A stretch of 10,118 bases of DNA, taken from contig JAQBNV010000610.1 in the NCBI GenBank assembly GCA_028288395.1, positions 1-10,118 of the forward strand. The letters are read 5' to 3'. The position numbers and the translations under genes are program-made. The stretch comes from Adhaeribacter sp. Lineage in GTDB: Bacteria > Bacteroidota > Bacteroidia > Cytophagales > Hymenobacteraceae. Of this stretch, positions 1 to 6,542 are shown piece after piece. How positions within the stretch are numbered: position 1 is the stretch's first letter; each line of letters begins with the position of its first letter. The notes beneath the pieces were generated by a model. That model saw only the letters and a program-made list of their open reading frames with translations. It searched no databases and had not been told where the DNA came from.

Positions 1-1323
1 GTAGACGGGGTGCGGGCCATCCGCTCGCCGGGCAGCACCCTAAAACCGCTTTTGTACGCCGCTGCTTTCGACCGGGGACTGGTTACGCCGAAAACGGTAA
101 TCAGCGACGTCCCCATCGATTATGCCGGCTATCGCCCGGAAAATTATTACGGTACTTACAGCGGCAATATTACCATCGAACAGGCCTTGGCTACCTCGCT
201 TAATATTCCGGCGGTAAAAATATTGGATCAGTTGGGCGTGCCCGCCTTTGTGCAGAAACTACAGCAGGCCGAATTTTCGCAGGTAAAGAAAACCGGCAGT
301 CAACTGGGTTTGTCGCTTATTCTGGGTGGCTGCGATGTTACGCTCGAAGAACTGACTACGTTGTTTTCGGCTTTCGCGAATGGCGGCCAATATTCTTCCC
401 TGCGGTGGCAGCAGCAGGATACAGTGGCCGTACAGAAAAGATTAATTTCGCCAGCAGCGGCCTACATGTTAAACCAAATATTAACCCAGTTGCAGCGCCC
501 CGATTTACCGCACAACGCCCAAAACAGCCAGCACATGCCCCAAATAGCCTGGAAAACCGGCACCTCTTACGGCCGCCGCGATGCCTGGAGCATTGGCTAC
601 AATAAAAAACATACCGTGGGCGTGTGGGTGGGTAATTTTTCCGGCGAGGGCGTGCCGGAACTCAACGGCACCGATTCGGCCACGCCGCTGCTCTTCTCTA
701 TTTTTAATACCATCGATTACAACAGTCCCGAAAGCTGGTTCCGGATGCCCCGCGACCTGCGGTACCGCCGGGTTTGTGCGGCCAGTGGTTTGCCCCTAAA
801 TAGCTTTTGTCAGGATGAAATAACCGATACGTTTTTGCCCGGCATTTCGCCGGTAATTAAATGCGAACACCTGAAACGGGTGCCGGTTTCGCGGGATGAA
901 AAATGTGCTTACTGCACCAGTTGCCTGCCCGACGGGGATTACCAGCAGAAATGGTATCCGAACCACGCGCCCGAGTTGCTGGCTTTCTTGGAGGAGGAAC
1001 ATATTCCTTACGAGAAAATTCCGGCCCATAACCCTGCCTGCAGCCGCATTTTTCAGGACTTTGCCCCGGTTATTACGTCGCCTACGGCCGATACCGAATA
1101 TTTGCTCGAACGGGCCGAAAATCAGAAACTGATGCTGCATAGCAACGCCCACAACGAAGTAAAGCAGGTTTGCTGGTACATCAACGACCAGTTTTTGCAG
1201 GCCACGCCAGCCAATACAAATTTATTCTTTACGCCTACCAAAGCCGGCAAATATAAAATATCCTGCACCGACGACCAGGGCCGCAACAGCAACAGCTTTA
1301 TCCAGGTTAAATTTATTGATTAA
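1..1323 (+). CDS. pbpC: Penicillin-binding protein 1C, C-terminal part (5' end outside window)
   Basis: This is a class A penicillin-binding protein that cross-links, and in its missing N-terminal part polymerises, peptidoglycan on the outer face of the inner membrane. The frame is open from base 1, so the gene starts before the window; the GTG at 10 is internal. About 440 codons remain of a family usually near 750-800 residues, so the membrane anchor and glycosyltransferase domain lie upstream. The transpeptidase motifs are in order: SxxK in 'GSTLKP' (Ser codon 34-36, Lys 43-45), SxN as 'SLN' (196-204) and KTG in 'WKTGTSYG' (553-561). A cysteine-containing linker follows (about 775-920), then a C-terminal beta-domain of the PBP1C type (about 1050-1320), which separates PbpC from PBP1A/1B. 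The TAA stop is at 1321-1323. No alpha2-macroglobulin gene, its frequent partner, is seen downstream. Confidence 0.92.
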   Translation, partial: VDGVRAIRSPGSTLKPLLYAAAFDRGLVTPKTVISDVPIDYAGYRPENYYGTYSGNITIEQALATSLNIPAVKILDQLGVPAFVQKLQQAEFSQVKKTGSQLGLSLILGGCDVTLEELTTLFSAFANGGQYSSLRWQQQDTVAVQKRLISPAAAYMLNQILTQLQRPDLPHNAQNSQHMPQIAWKTGTSYGRRDAWSIGYNKKHTVGVWVGNFSGEGVPELNGTDSATPLLFSIFNTIDYNSPESWFRMPRDLRYRRVCAASGLPLNSFCQDEITDTFLPGISPVIKCEHLKRVPVSRDEKCAYCTSCLPDGDYQQKWYPNHAPELLAFLEEEHIPYEKIPAHNPACSRIFQDFAPVITSPTADTEYLLERAENQKLMLHSNAHNEVKQVCWYINDQFLQATPANTNLFFTPTKAGKYKISCTDDQGRNSNSFIQVKFID

Positions 1324-1439
1324 GCTTGTTCAGAGTTCTAAAAAGCAACAGAATAAATAATTTATATCTTGTAAGTTCATCAGTCTTTTGGCACATTAGT
1401 TCCTGCTCGTTATGTAAATAATGCTGGCCGGTAATTTAA

Positions 1440-1746
1440 GCTAATCGGGAAGAGCAGATCAGCGGCAATGCGGTAGATGCGGCCATTGTCGTACAGTTTG
1501 CTTTGGCCGTGGTATTGCCTGTCGCCGGCAATATTGAAGGCGGGGCTTTATGGTGCTGCGCCAGACAACAGGGCTATCGCTTCGCCCGATTATCGTGAAA
1601 CCGCTCCGGTCCGCGCCCACCGAGATATGTACCTGGATGCCTAAGGCAACGATATTCCCAAATGAAGTATGAAGGTCGCTGGGGTGCCCGGGACGGCAGG
1701 TTATACGGGTAATGGTTTTCACCTGGAAGATTCTCTCCCAGAATGA
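1440..1746 (+). pseudogene. ggt: Gamma-glutamyltransferase pseudogene fragment
   Basis: This is a decayed piece of a gamma-glutamyltranspeptidase, the periplasmic enzyme that cleaves glutathione and other gamma-glutamyl compounds. Similarity runs through three frames. The first, from 1440, reads SGNAVDAAIVVQFALAVV (from 1461) and then LPVAGNIEGG, the conserved N-terminal 'GGNAVDAA...PVAGNIGGG' block. The second is shifted and reads GFMVLRQ (from 1544). The third, from 1588, reads DYRETAPVRAHRDMYLDA, meets TAA at 1642-1644 and TGA at 1663-1665, and continues to VAGVPGTAGY before TGA at 1744-1746. Only about 100 residues near the N-terminus of a family of roughly 550-600 are represented. The signal peptide, the catalytic Thr region and the small subunit are absent, so no enzyme can be made. 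The order of matching blocks is intact, so this is a true remnant and not chance similarity. Confidence 0.85.
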
Positions 1747-2235
1747 CCGACACTATTTTTCACCTGTCTATATATATGTTTGATGGAGCGTGGTTCACCA
1801 GTTTTAATATTATTGCTGCATTTAAGCCCCCAATGGTATTAAAGGCAAAACCAATGCCTTTCCCTGCTGATTATTTGCATTACTGATGTCCGGCATAACC
1901 AGCGGCAACGGTCATTCCCAAAGCTGCTGTTACATCCAAAAACCGATTATCTAAAGGCGTAAATACTTGCCTTAGACTTACGCCTGGCCAGTATTTTCTG
2001 GTGGCTTTTAACCGGGATTAACCCTTTATTTTAGTCATTCAACCCTTTCCTTCTGCCCTTCGCATAAGATTATTTTCGTACGCGCCTTTCACGTTGCAGC
2101 TTTGTGTTGTCAGTAAGCAAAAACCTTGATTATCAGCCGTAAAACCGTGTGACACCCAAGAAAAACAAACGCTACAGCAAAACAGAAAAGTAAAAAATTC
2201 AACTATAAACCCGAACCTCTAACCTAAAAATCACT
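1747..2235. other. Gene-poor decayed spacer between ggt remnant and SH3-like pseudogene
   Basis: No intact gene, RNA gene or terminator could be recognised in this stretch. It lies between two broken genes and probably consists of decayed coding DNA. The most protein-like piece is a 45-codon minus-strand open stretch at 1880-2017, listed separately. No convincing Bacteroidota promoter was found immediately upstream of the ATG at 2236. Confidence 0.5.
1880..2017 (-). pseudogene. Possible minus-strand coding remnant, unrecognised
   Basis: Read on the minus strand, this stretch is open for 45 codons between stops (TAA at 2020-2018 and TAA at 1882-1880). It encodes a protein-like sequence including KYWPGVSLRQVF, then TPLDNRFLDVTAALG and MTVAAGYAGH. 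A shifted continuation toward 1790 (GKGIGFAFNTIGGLNA) also looks protein-like. It has no credible start and I do not recognise the family. It could be a fragment of a decayed gene like the neighbouring ggt remnant, or chance. Confidence 0.25.
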
Positions 2236-2564
2236 ATGAAAAAGTCACTTCTTATTTTCGCACTTTCCTTACAAACCGCTTTTGTATTTGCTACCGACAA
2301 CACGGCAGTAGTGGCGAAGGCCCGTTATGAAAACGTTAAAATGTACCGCCAATCAGGCACTTCTACCGAGGTACTAAAAGCTTTAAAAAGTACCGACGAA
2401 ATTGTGGTCGTCCGCAAGTATGGACTTCTGATTTAGACAGAGAAGGAAACCCGGTAATATTTAAAATCATCCAGTTACCGAGCGATACTTTTGCTTCCTT
2501 CAGGCCTTCTGTAATCGGGTACAACCCGCCTCACATTTCGTTGCGGCTGGTAAAAGACAAATAA
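2236..2564 (+). pseudogene. Small exported SH3-like protein, frameshifted or deletion-fused
   Basis: The ATG at 2236 opens a short frame with a clear signal peptide (MKKSLLIFALSLQTAFVFA). It is followed by the first half of a bacterial SH3-type domain: ARYENVKMYRQSGTSTEVLK, then a stretch ending EIVVVRKY. The frame stops early with TAG at 2434-2436, giving 66 residues. From about 2418 a different frame is open and reads VWTSDLDREGNPVIFKIIQ onward to TAA at 2562-2564, ending LRLVKDK. Either one frameshift near 2415-2425 split a single gene, or a deletion fused the N-terminus of an SH3 protein to the tail of another gene. The second half does not look like the end of an SH3 domain (no clear W..V...G-W/Y-V pattern), which favours a deletion junction. 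The 66-residue product might still be secreted, but its fold would be incomplete. Confidence 0.6.
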
Positions 2565-2573
2565 ATATTTAAG

Positions 2574-2632
2574 TAATGTATGTCCTGTAAAGTGGTTGGT
2601 GATGAACCAACCACTTTACAGGACATACATTA
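2574..2632. repeat. Perfect 27-bp inverted repeat with 5-nt loop
   Basis: Bases 2574-2600 and 2606-2632 are exact reverse complements, separated by the loop gatga (2601-2605). The structure starts 10 bases after the stop of the broken SH3-like gene. A transcript could form a very stable hairpin. No run of T follows on the plus strand, so it is not a textbook intrinsic terminator, although it could still stop or process transcripts from either side. Its length and perfection also fit a recent mobile or repetitive palindromic element. Confidence 0.85.
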
Positions 2633-3130
2633 ATTGTATTACTAAACCAACCATTATTTTATTTAAAGAAGGTTACCCTTTATCTTTCCTACAAACATAA
2701 TATCTGGTTCAGGAGGTAACAGCCGGGCAATATTTAAACCGGCTCGATAACCACCGCCTTGTTTCTAACCAGTACGGAAAGTCTTTAAATATTATCTTAA
2801 ATTGCTATTTACTAACAACTTACAAACCATAATAGAAGAATCAGAAGTAAGAAACAGGTTAAATATACTTTGCTTTAATATATAACTCTCGCTATTTTTA
2901 TTAACTTAGATAGCTCTTTAAGAAACGGAGTAACTTCCTTTTATGCTTACCACTACGAAGGCTCCTGGGGTTGTTCAAAAATAGTAATTAGAATAATATC
3001 GGATTAAAAACCGGGGACTATTGGACGGGATTATGAATCTAATCCAGTCTTCTCTAAAAACTAAATTGGTTAAGTACTAATTGCCCTTAAAGCCATCGCC
3101 CCTATTTTAATCCTGGTTAAATTTAAAGTT
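2633..3130. other. AT-rich spacer upstream of the operon
   Basis: This stretch of about 500 bases has no recognisable gene. It is AT-rich and probably contains the operon's promoter and leader. A short hairpin-capable sequence, ggatta / taatcc, lies near 3030-3047. The best promoter candidate, at 2869-2900, is listed separately. No riboswitch or tRNA-like fold was recognised. Confidence 0.5.
2869..2900 (+). promoter_or_regulatory. Candidate Bacteroidota-type promoter for the operon
   Basis: TTTG at 2869-2872 is followed after 20 bases by TATTTTTA at 2893-2900. The latter matches seven of eight positions of the Bacteroidota -7 element TAnnTTTG, at the usual 19-21 base spacing from the -33 TTTG. 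It would leave a leader of roughly 220 bases before the ATG at 3131. Such matches are common in AT-rich DNA, so this is only a candidate. Confidence 0.22.
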
Positions 3131-4009
3131 ATGGAAGTTCAGGAAGTTGAACGCCTCATTAAAATCAGTAAAGAAAAACCTTTACTGCCCGAAACCTTTG
3201 TACCGTGGAATATTCCGCCTTTGCCCGACGACGAATTTTTACCTGAGAAATTAAATTCGCTGGCGGGCCTGGCCTTTTACGACACCCTCACGCCCGACCA
3301 GAAAAGGGAGTTGGGCCGGCACGAAGCGGTGCAGGTAATGTATTCGTATGGCTGGAGCGAAGCATTATTCTGCCTGTTTATGAACCGCTACATCCTGACC
3401 CTGCAGCCCGATAATGTAGAATATCGGTTTTTGCTACGCGAATTAATTGAAGAGTTTCGGCACCAGGAAATGTTTGCCCAGGCCATTGCGCACCTGAATG
3501 GCAAGCCGATTAAGCCCACCCGCCTGCATAATATTATGGGCCAGTTTACAGTAAAGTTTATGCCGGCCGATGCCGTGTTTATGAGTTGCCTGGCCGTAGA
3601 AATGATGGCCGATTTGTACGGAAACCACCTGCGCAAAGGAGCGAAGGTTTACGTTGTGCTGAAGAAAGTAGCGGAGCTGCATAATATTGAAGAGGGGCGT
3701 CACATCCATTTCACCAAAGCTTTTTTGAAGCGGTACACCCATAATGCCAGTTTTATTAGAAGAAGTTTTTACAGTTACCTGGTATTGTTCAATGTGTTTT
3801 TTATGCGCACGCTCTACGTAAAAAAAGAAATATTTGCGCGGATAGGACTCGAAAACCCGGATGTTGTTTTTAAAATGGCCAGCAAAAATTACCAGTACAA
3901 GTTTGGCCAGGAGTGTTTAAAAACCATTGTGCAGTTTGTAGACGAATGGGGCGGTTTTAACAAAGCCACCCGCTGGGCCTGGCGGTTACTTTTAAAAGCA
4001 AACGTATGA
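3131..4009 (+). CDS. AurF-like ferritin-fold diiron oxygenase
   Basis: The 292-residue product looks like a member of the AurF family of ferritin-like diiron oxygenases. Characterised members (AurF, CmlI) oxidise aryl amines to nitro groups. All seven metal ligands expected from AurF can be placed: E77 (YGWSEALF), E108 and H111 (IEEFRH), E157 (LAVEMMAD), H184, E188 and H191 (LHNIEEGRH). The spacings E108-H111, E157-H184, H184-E188 and E188-H191 equal those I recall for AurF (E136/H139, E196/H223, H223/E227, E227/H230). No signal peptide is present; a hydrophobic patch at about 212-229 probably belongs to a core helix. It is the first gene of the operon, and its TGA overlaps the next ATG (ATGA, 4006-4009). 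The substrate is unknown. The neighbours suggest a lipid or acyl intermediate, so N-oxygenation is not implied, and C-H or C-C oxidation is possible. Confidence 0.85.
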   Translation: MEVQEVERLIKISKEKPLLPETFVPWNIPPLPDDEFLPEKLNSLAGLAFYDTLTPDQKRELGRHEAVQVMYSYGWSEALFCLFMNRYILTLQPDNVEYRFLLRELIEEFRHQEMFAQAIAHLNGKPIKPTRLHNIMGQFTVKFMPADAVFMSCLAVEMMADLYGNHLRKGAKVYVVLKKVAELHNIEEGRHIHFTKAFLKRYTHNASFIRRSFYSYLVLFNVFFMRTLYVKKEIFARIGLENPDVVFKMASKNYQYKFGQECLKTIVQFVDEWGGFNKATRWAWRLLLKANV

Positions 4010-5004
4010 GCCGCGTAAAAATAAGTCATATTGCCGCTTATACAGCAGGTTCCCGGCGGGTAAGCAGCCACGAAATAGAAGCCCGGATAAATCACAAACA
4101 AGCCTTACTGGCGCCCGGGGTACTGGAAAGATTATTTGGGGTTAAAAACCGATATTTTGCCGAGGCCGGTACGCAATGCTCGGATTTGGCTGCCGGGGCG
4201 GCCCGCAAAATTCTGGCCCAGGTAGATCCCCAAACGATTGATTGTTTAATATTTGCCGCGGCCAGCAGCGACCTGATTGAGCCCGCCACCGCCAATATTG
4301 TGCAAGCCAAACTCGGGCTGACGTGCCCGGTTTTTGATGTAAAAAATGCCTGCAACAGTTTTATGTCGGCGATACAGGTGGCTGCCAGTTTTATTAAAAG
4401 CGGCGAGTACCAGCGCGTACTCATTACCAACGGCGAAATCCTGCAGAATGCCATAACCTTTAATATTACCGACGAAGTAGATCTGCTAAAGCGATTGGCC
4501 AGTTTTACCCTCGGCGATGCCGGCACGGCCGCTTTACTTCAAAGGAGCCAGGACGAATCAGGCATTCTTTACCACGATATCCGCTCGATGGGTAAATACT
4601 GGGAATTATGCGTGATTCCCGGCGGCGGCTCGATGTACCCCCAGGATTGCAGCAAGCACTTTTTTGAAGGTAAAACCTCGGAACTACGGGAGGTATTTGC
4701 CCGCGAAAGAGGCGATCTGATAGAGAAATGCCTTCAAAAAACCGGCTTTACCCGCAACGATATCGATCATTATTTTATTCACCAGGTTTCAAAAAACTCC
4801 TGCGAAGCCCTGGCCCGGGAGATAGATATTCCGCTGGCAAAAGTGCATTGTATTGTAGAAGAATACGGCAATACCGCCGCGGCGTCTATCCCGCTGGGCA
4901 TCTCGCTGGCGGTGCAGGCCGGGAAATTAAAAAAAGGCCAGAAAATAATGATTATTGGTTTGGCGGCCGGAATAAGTATGTCGGTTAGTTTAATTATCTG
5001 GTAA
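4006..5004 (+). CDS. KAS III / OleA-like thiolase-fold condensing enzyme
   Basis: The 332-residue cytosolic protein belongs to the 3-oxoacyl-ACP synthase III (FabH) superfamily, which forms C-C bonds by Claisen condensation from an acyl thioester held on a cysteine. The triad is visible: C116 (DVKNACNSF), H259 (YFIHQVSK) and N289 (EEYGNTAAASIP), with the typical end GLAAGISMSVSLIIW. The segment SDLIEPATANIVQAKLG carries E92 where OleA has its catalytic Glu117 ('YLEPSTA'), by my recollection of that sequence. FabH has no acid there. OleA condenses two fatty acyl-CoAs head to head to a 2-alkyl-3-keto acid, so E92 and the OleC/OleD-like neighbours favour an OleA-type role over housekeeping FabH. 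It overlaps the upstream gene by 4 bases and the downstream gene by 1 base (TAATG, 5002-5006). An ordinary secondary-metabolite KAS III remains possible. Confidence 0.85.
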   Translation: MSRVKISHIAAYTAGSRRVSSHEIEARINHKQALLAPGVLERLFGVKNRYFAEAGTQCSDLAAGAARKILAQVDPQTIDCLIFAAASSDLIEPATANIVQAKLGLTCPVFDVKNACNSFMSAIQVAASFIKSGEYQRVLITNGEILQNAITFNITDEVDLLKRLASFTLGDAGTAALLQRSQDESGILYHDIRSMGKYWELCVIPGGGSMYPQDCSKHFFEGKTSELREVFARERGDLIEKCLQKTGFTRNDIDHYFIHQVSKNSCEALAREIDIPLAKVHCIVEEYGNTAAASIPLGISLAVQAGKLKKGQKIMIIGLAAGISMSVSLIIW

Positions 5005-6542
5005 TGCTGTACCATTCTCCTATTCTGGAACCGCTCATCCGCCTGGCCCAATCGGACGAACAAACACCTATTTTGTTTAACGGCGGCGAACCCCTTACCC
5101 CACGCGAACTATTAACCGGCAGCCTGCAACTGGGGCAGCAATTGCTGAACCTGGGCATGCAAAAAGACGACACCGTTATTATTGCCGTGGCCCCCGGCGC
5201 GGATTTTATTAAAGTGATGTATGCCACCATGATGATCCGGTGTAAAGCAGCTATAATCGATCCCGAGATGGGGCGAGCCTTATACGCAGCGAAGCTGGCC
5301 CAGCTAAAACCTAAATGGGCTTTTGTAGATACCCGCCTGCTGCTCTTGCAGGAACATCCGCTGCTGCGGTACGCCTATTTTAAGCTGGCCCGGAAGCCGG
5401 TTTACTTCCCGCGGGTAAAAAATTTAAATATTATTGCTTCCGGGCCCCGGCTGCCTTTGCTGCAAAAGTTTACTTCCCTGCAAAAATTGGTTAAAGCACC
5501 CAAGCAGCCGGTTAATTTACTTAAAGATCCGGGTCCTTACGATTACCTGATTACTTATACTTCGGGCACGTTGCAGGAACCCAAAGGGGTGTTACATTCT
5601 TTTGCCTCCCTGAGCCAGAGCATTCGGTTATTAAGCGCGTTGGTGCAAGGCCAGCCCGGGGACCGGCTGGCAACTTACCTCCCGCATTTTGTATTGCTGG
5701 GCATTACCGCGCAAGTACCCGTATTTGTTTACAACCCTAGTCTAAGTGTGCCGCAGAAGCTTGCTTTTTTAAAGAAAAACAAAATCAGCATCCTGTTTGG
5801 TCCGCCCAGCGATTTCCTGCCCTTGGTGCAATATTGCGAGCAGCAGCAAAGCCAATTGCCGGCTTCTTTAAAACACCTGCTACTGGGGTCGGCACCGGTG
5901 CATAAAAGTTTCTTAATAAGATTGGTAGCGGTTCTTCCGGAGCAGGTGCGTTTAACCATTACTTATGGCATGACCGAGCATTTACTCGTAAGCACTGCCG
6001 ATGGGCGCGAAAAAATAAATTATATTGGTCCCGGCGACCTGGTGGGCAAACCAGTAGTCGGGGTAGAAGTAAAAATAGCCGCCGACGGCGAACTGCTGGT
6101 GCGCTCCGCCCAACTGTTTTCCCGCTATTACCACCTTTCGGACCGCCCCGAATTTCATGCTACCGGTGATTTGGCCCGGCTGGACGCCGATGGTAATATT
6201 TTGCTGCTGGGCCGCAAAAAGGAAATGATCATCCGCAGCAATACGAATATTTACCCGGCACTTTACGAAGATACCATCAAGAAAATACCGGGCGTGGAAG
6301 AAGCGGCGATGGTGGGTATTTATTCTCCCGAAAAAGAAGACGAAGAAGTTTACCTGGCTGTGGAAGCCAGCCGCCCCCTGACGGCCAAATATATTCTGGA
6401 TAAAATATCGTACGGAGCGTTACAAATCGAAAAGAATGCGCTGCCCGACGAAGTGATTTTTATGCAGATGCCGCGTAAAGGCCGGCAGCACAAAATAGAC
6501 CGCGCCAAAATAGCCCAAATTATTAAAGATCGTAAAAATTGA
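5004..6542 (+). CDS. AMP-forming acyl ligase, OleC (beta-lactone synthetase)-like
   Basis: The 512-residue protein belongs to the ANL superfamily of adenylating enzymes. Core motifs in order: phosphate-binding loop YTSGTLQEPKGV (185-196), ITYGMTE (319-325), TGD (387-389), hinge LLGRKKEMI (401-409) followed by NIYP, and a probable catalytic lysine K497 in RQHKIDR. The N-terminal stretch at about 55-90, ending IIDPEMG, recalls the 'DPGMG' segment of OleC. OleC adenylates a beta-hydroxy acid and closes it to a beta-lactone instead of making a CoA ester. The P-loop is unusual: the common TSGTTGxPKG has become TSGTLQEPKG, losing the usual Thr-Gly pair. The position between OleA- and OleD-like genes supports an OleC-type role, but fatty-acyl-CoA or acyl-ACP ligase activity cannot be excluded. 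The start ATG overlaps the previous stop by one base; the end overlaps the next TTG start by four. Confidence 0.85.
   Translation: MLYHSPILEPLIRLAQSDEQTPILFNGGEPLTPRELLTGSLQLGQQLLNLGMQKDDTVIIAVAPGADFIKVMYATMMIRCKAAIIDPEMGRALYAAKLAQLKPKWAFVDTRLLLLQEHPLLRYAYFKLARKPVYFPRVKNLNIIASGPRLPLLQKFTSLQKLVKAPKQPVNLLKDPGPYDYLITYTSGTLQEPKGVLHSFASLSQSIRLLSALVQGQPGDRLATYLPHFVLLGITAQVPVFVYNPSLSVPQKLAFLKKNKISILFGPPSDFLPLVQYCEQQQSQLPASLKHLLLGSAPVHKSFLIRLVAVLPEQVRLTITYGMTEHLLVSTADGREKINYIGPGDLVGKPVVGVEVKIAADGELLVRSAQLFSRYYHLSDRPEFHATGDLARLDADGNILLLGRKKEMIIRSNTNIYPALYEDTIKKIPGVEEAAMVGIYSPEKEDEEVYLAVEASRPLTAKYILDKISYGALQIEKNALPDEVIFMQMPRKGRQHKIDRAKIAQIIKDRKN

Noticed and set aside
10..12. GTG at 10 as the start of the first gene
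   Set aside because: The frame is open from base 1 and position 10 lies just before the catalytic SxxK motif, so the gene begins outside the window.
1459..1722. 87-residue minus-strand open frame
   Set aside because: It is the shadow of the ggt pseudogene on the other strand; the plus-strand frames carry ordered family motifs, this one carries none.
2574..2632. Textbook Rho-independent terminator
   Set aside because: The stem is far longer than usual and no T-run follows on the plus strand; listed as an inverted repeat instead.
2740..2800. Short minus-strand frame ending RNKAVVIEPV
   Set aside because: Only about 15 codons are open before an upstream stop; too short to support as a gene remnant.
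3388..4101. Minus-strand open frames within the oxygenase and condensing-enzyme genes
   Set aside because: They lie opposite genes with complete catalytic motifs and show no recognisable domain.
4006..5004. Housekeeping fabH
   Set aside because: The operon context and the OleA-like glutamate E92 argue for a specialised condensing enzyme, although this is not proven.
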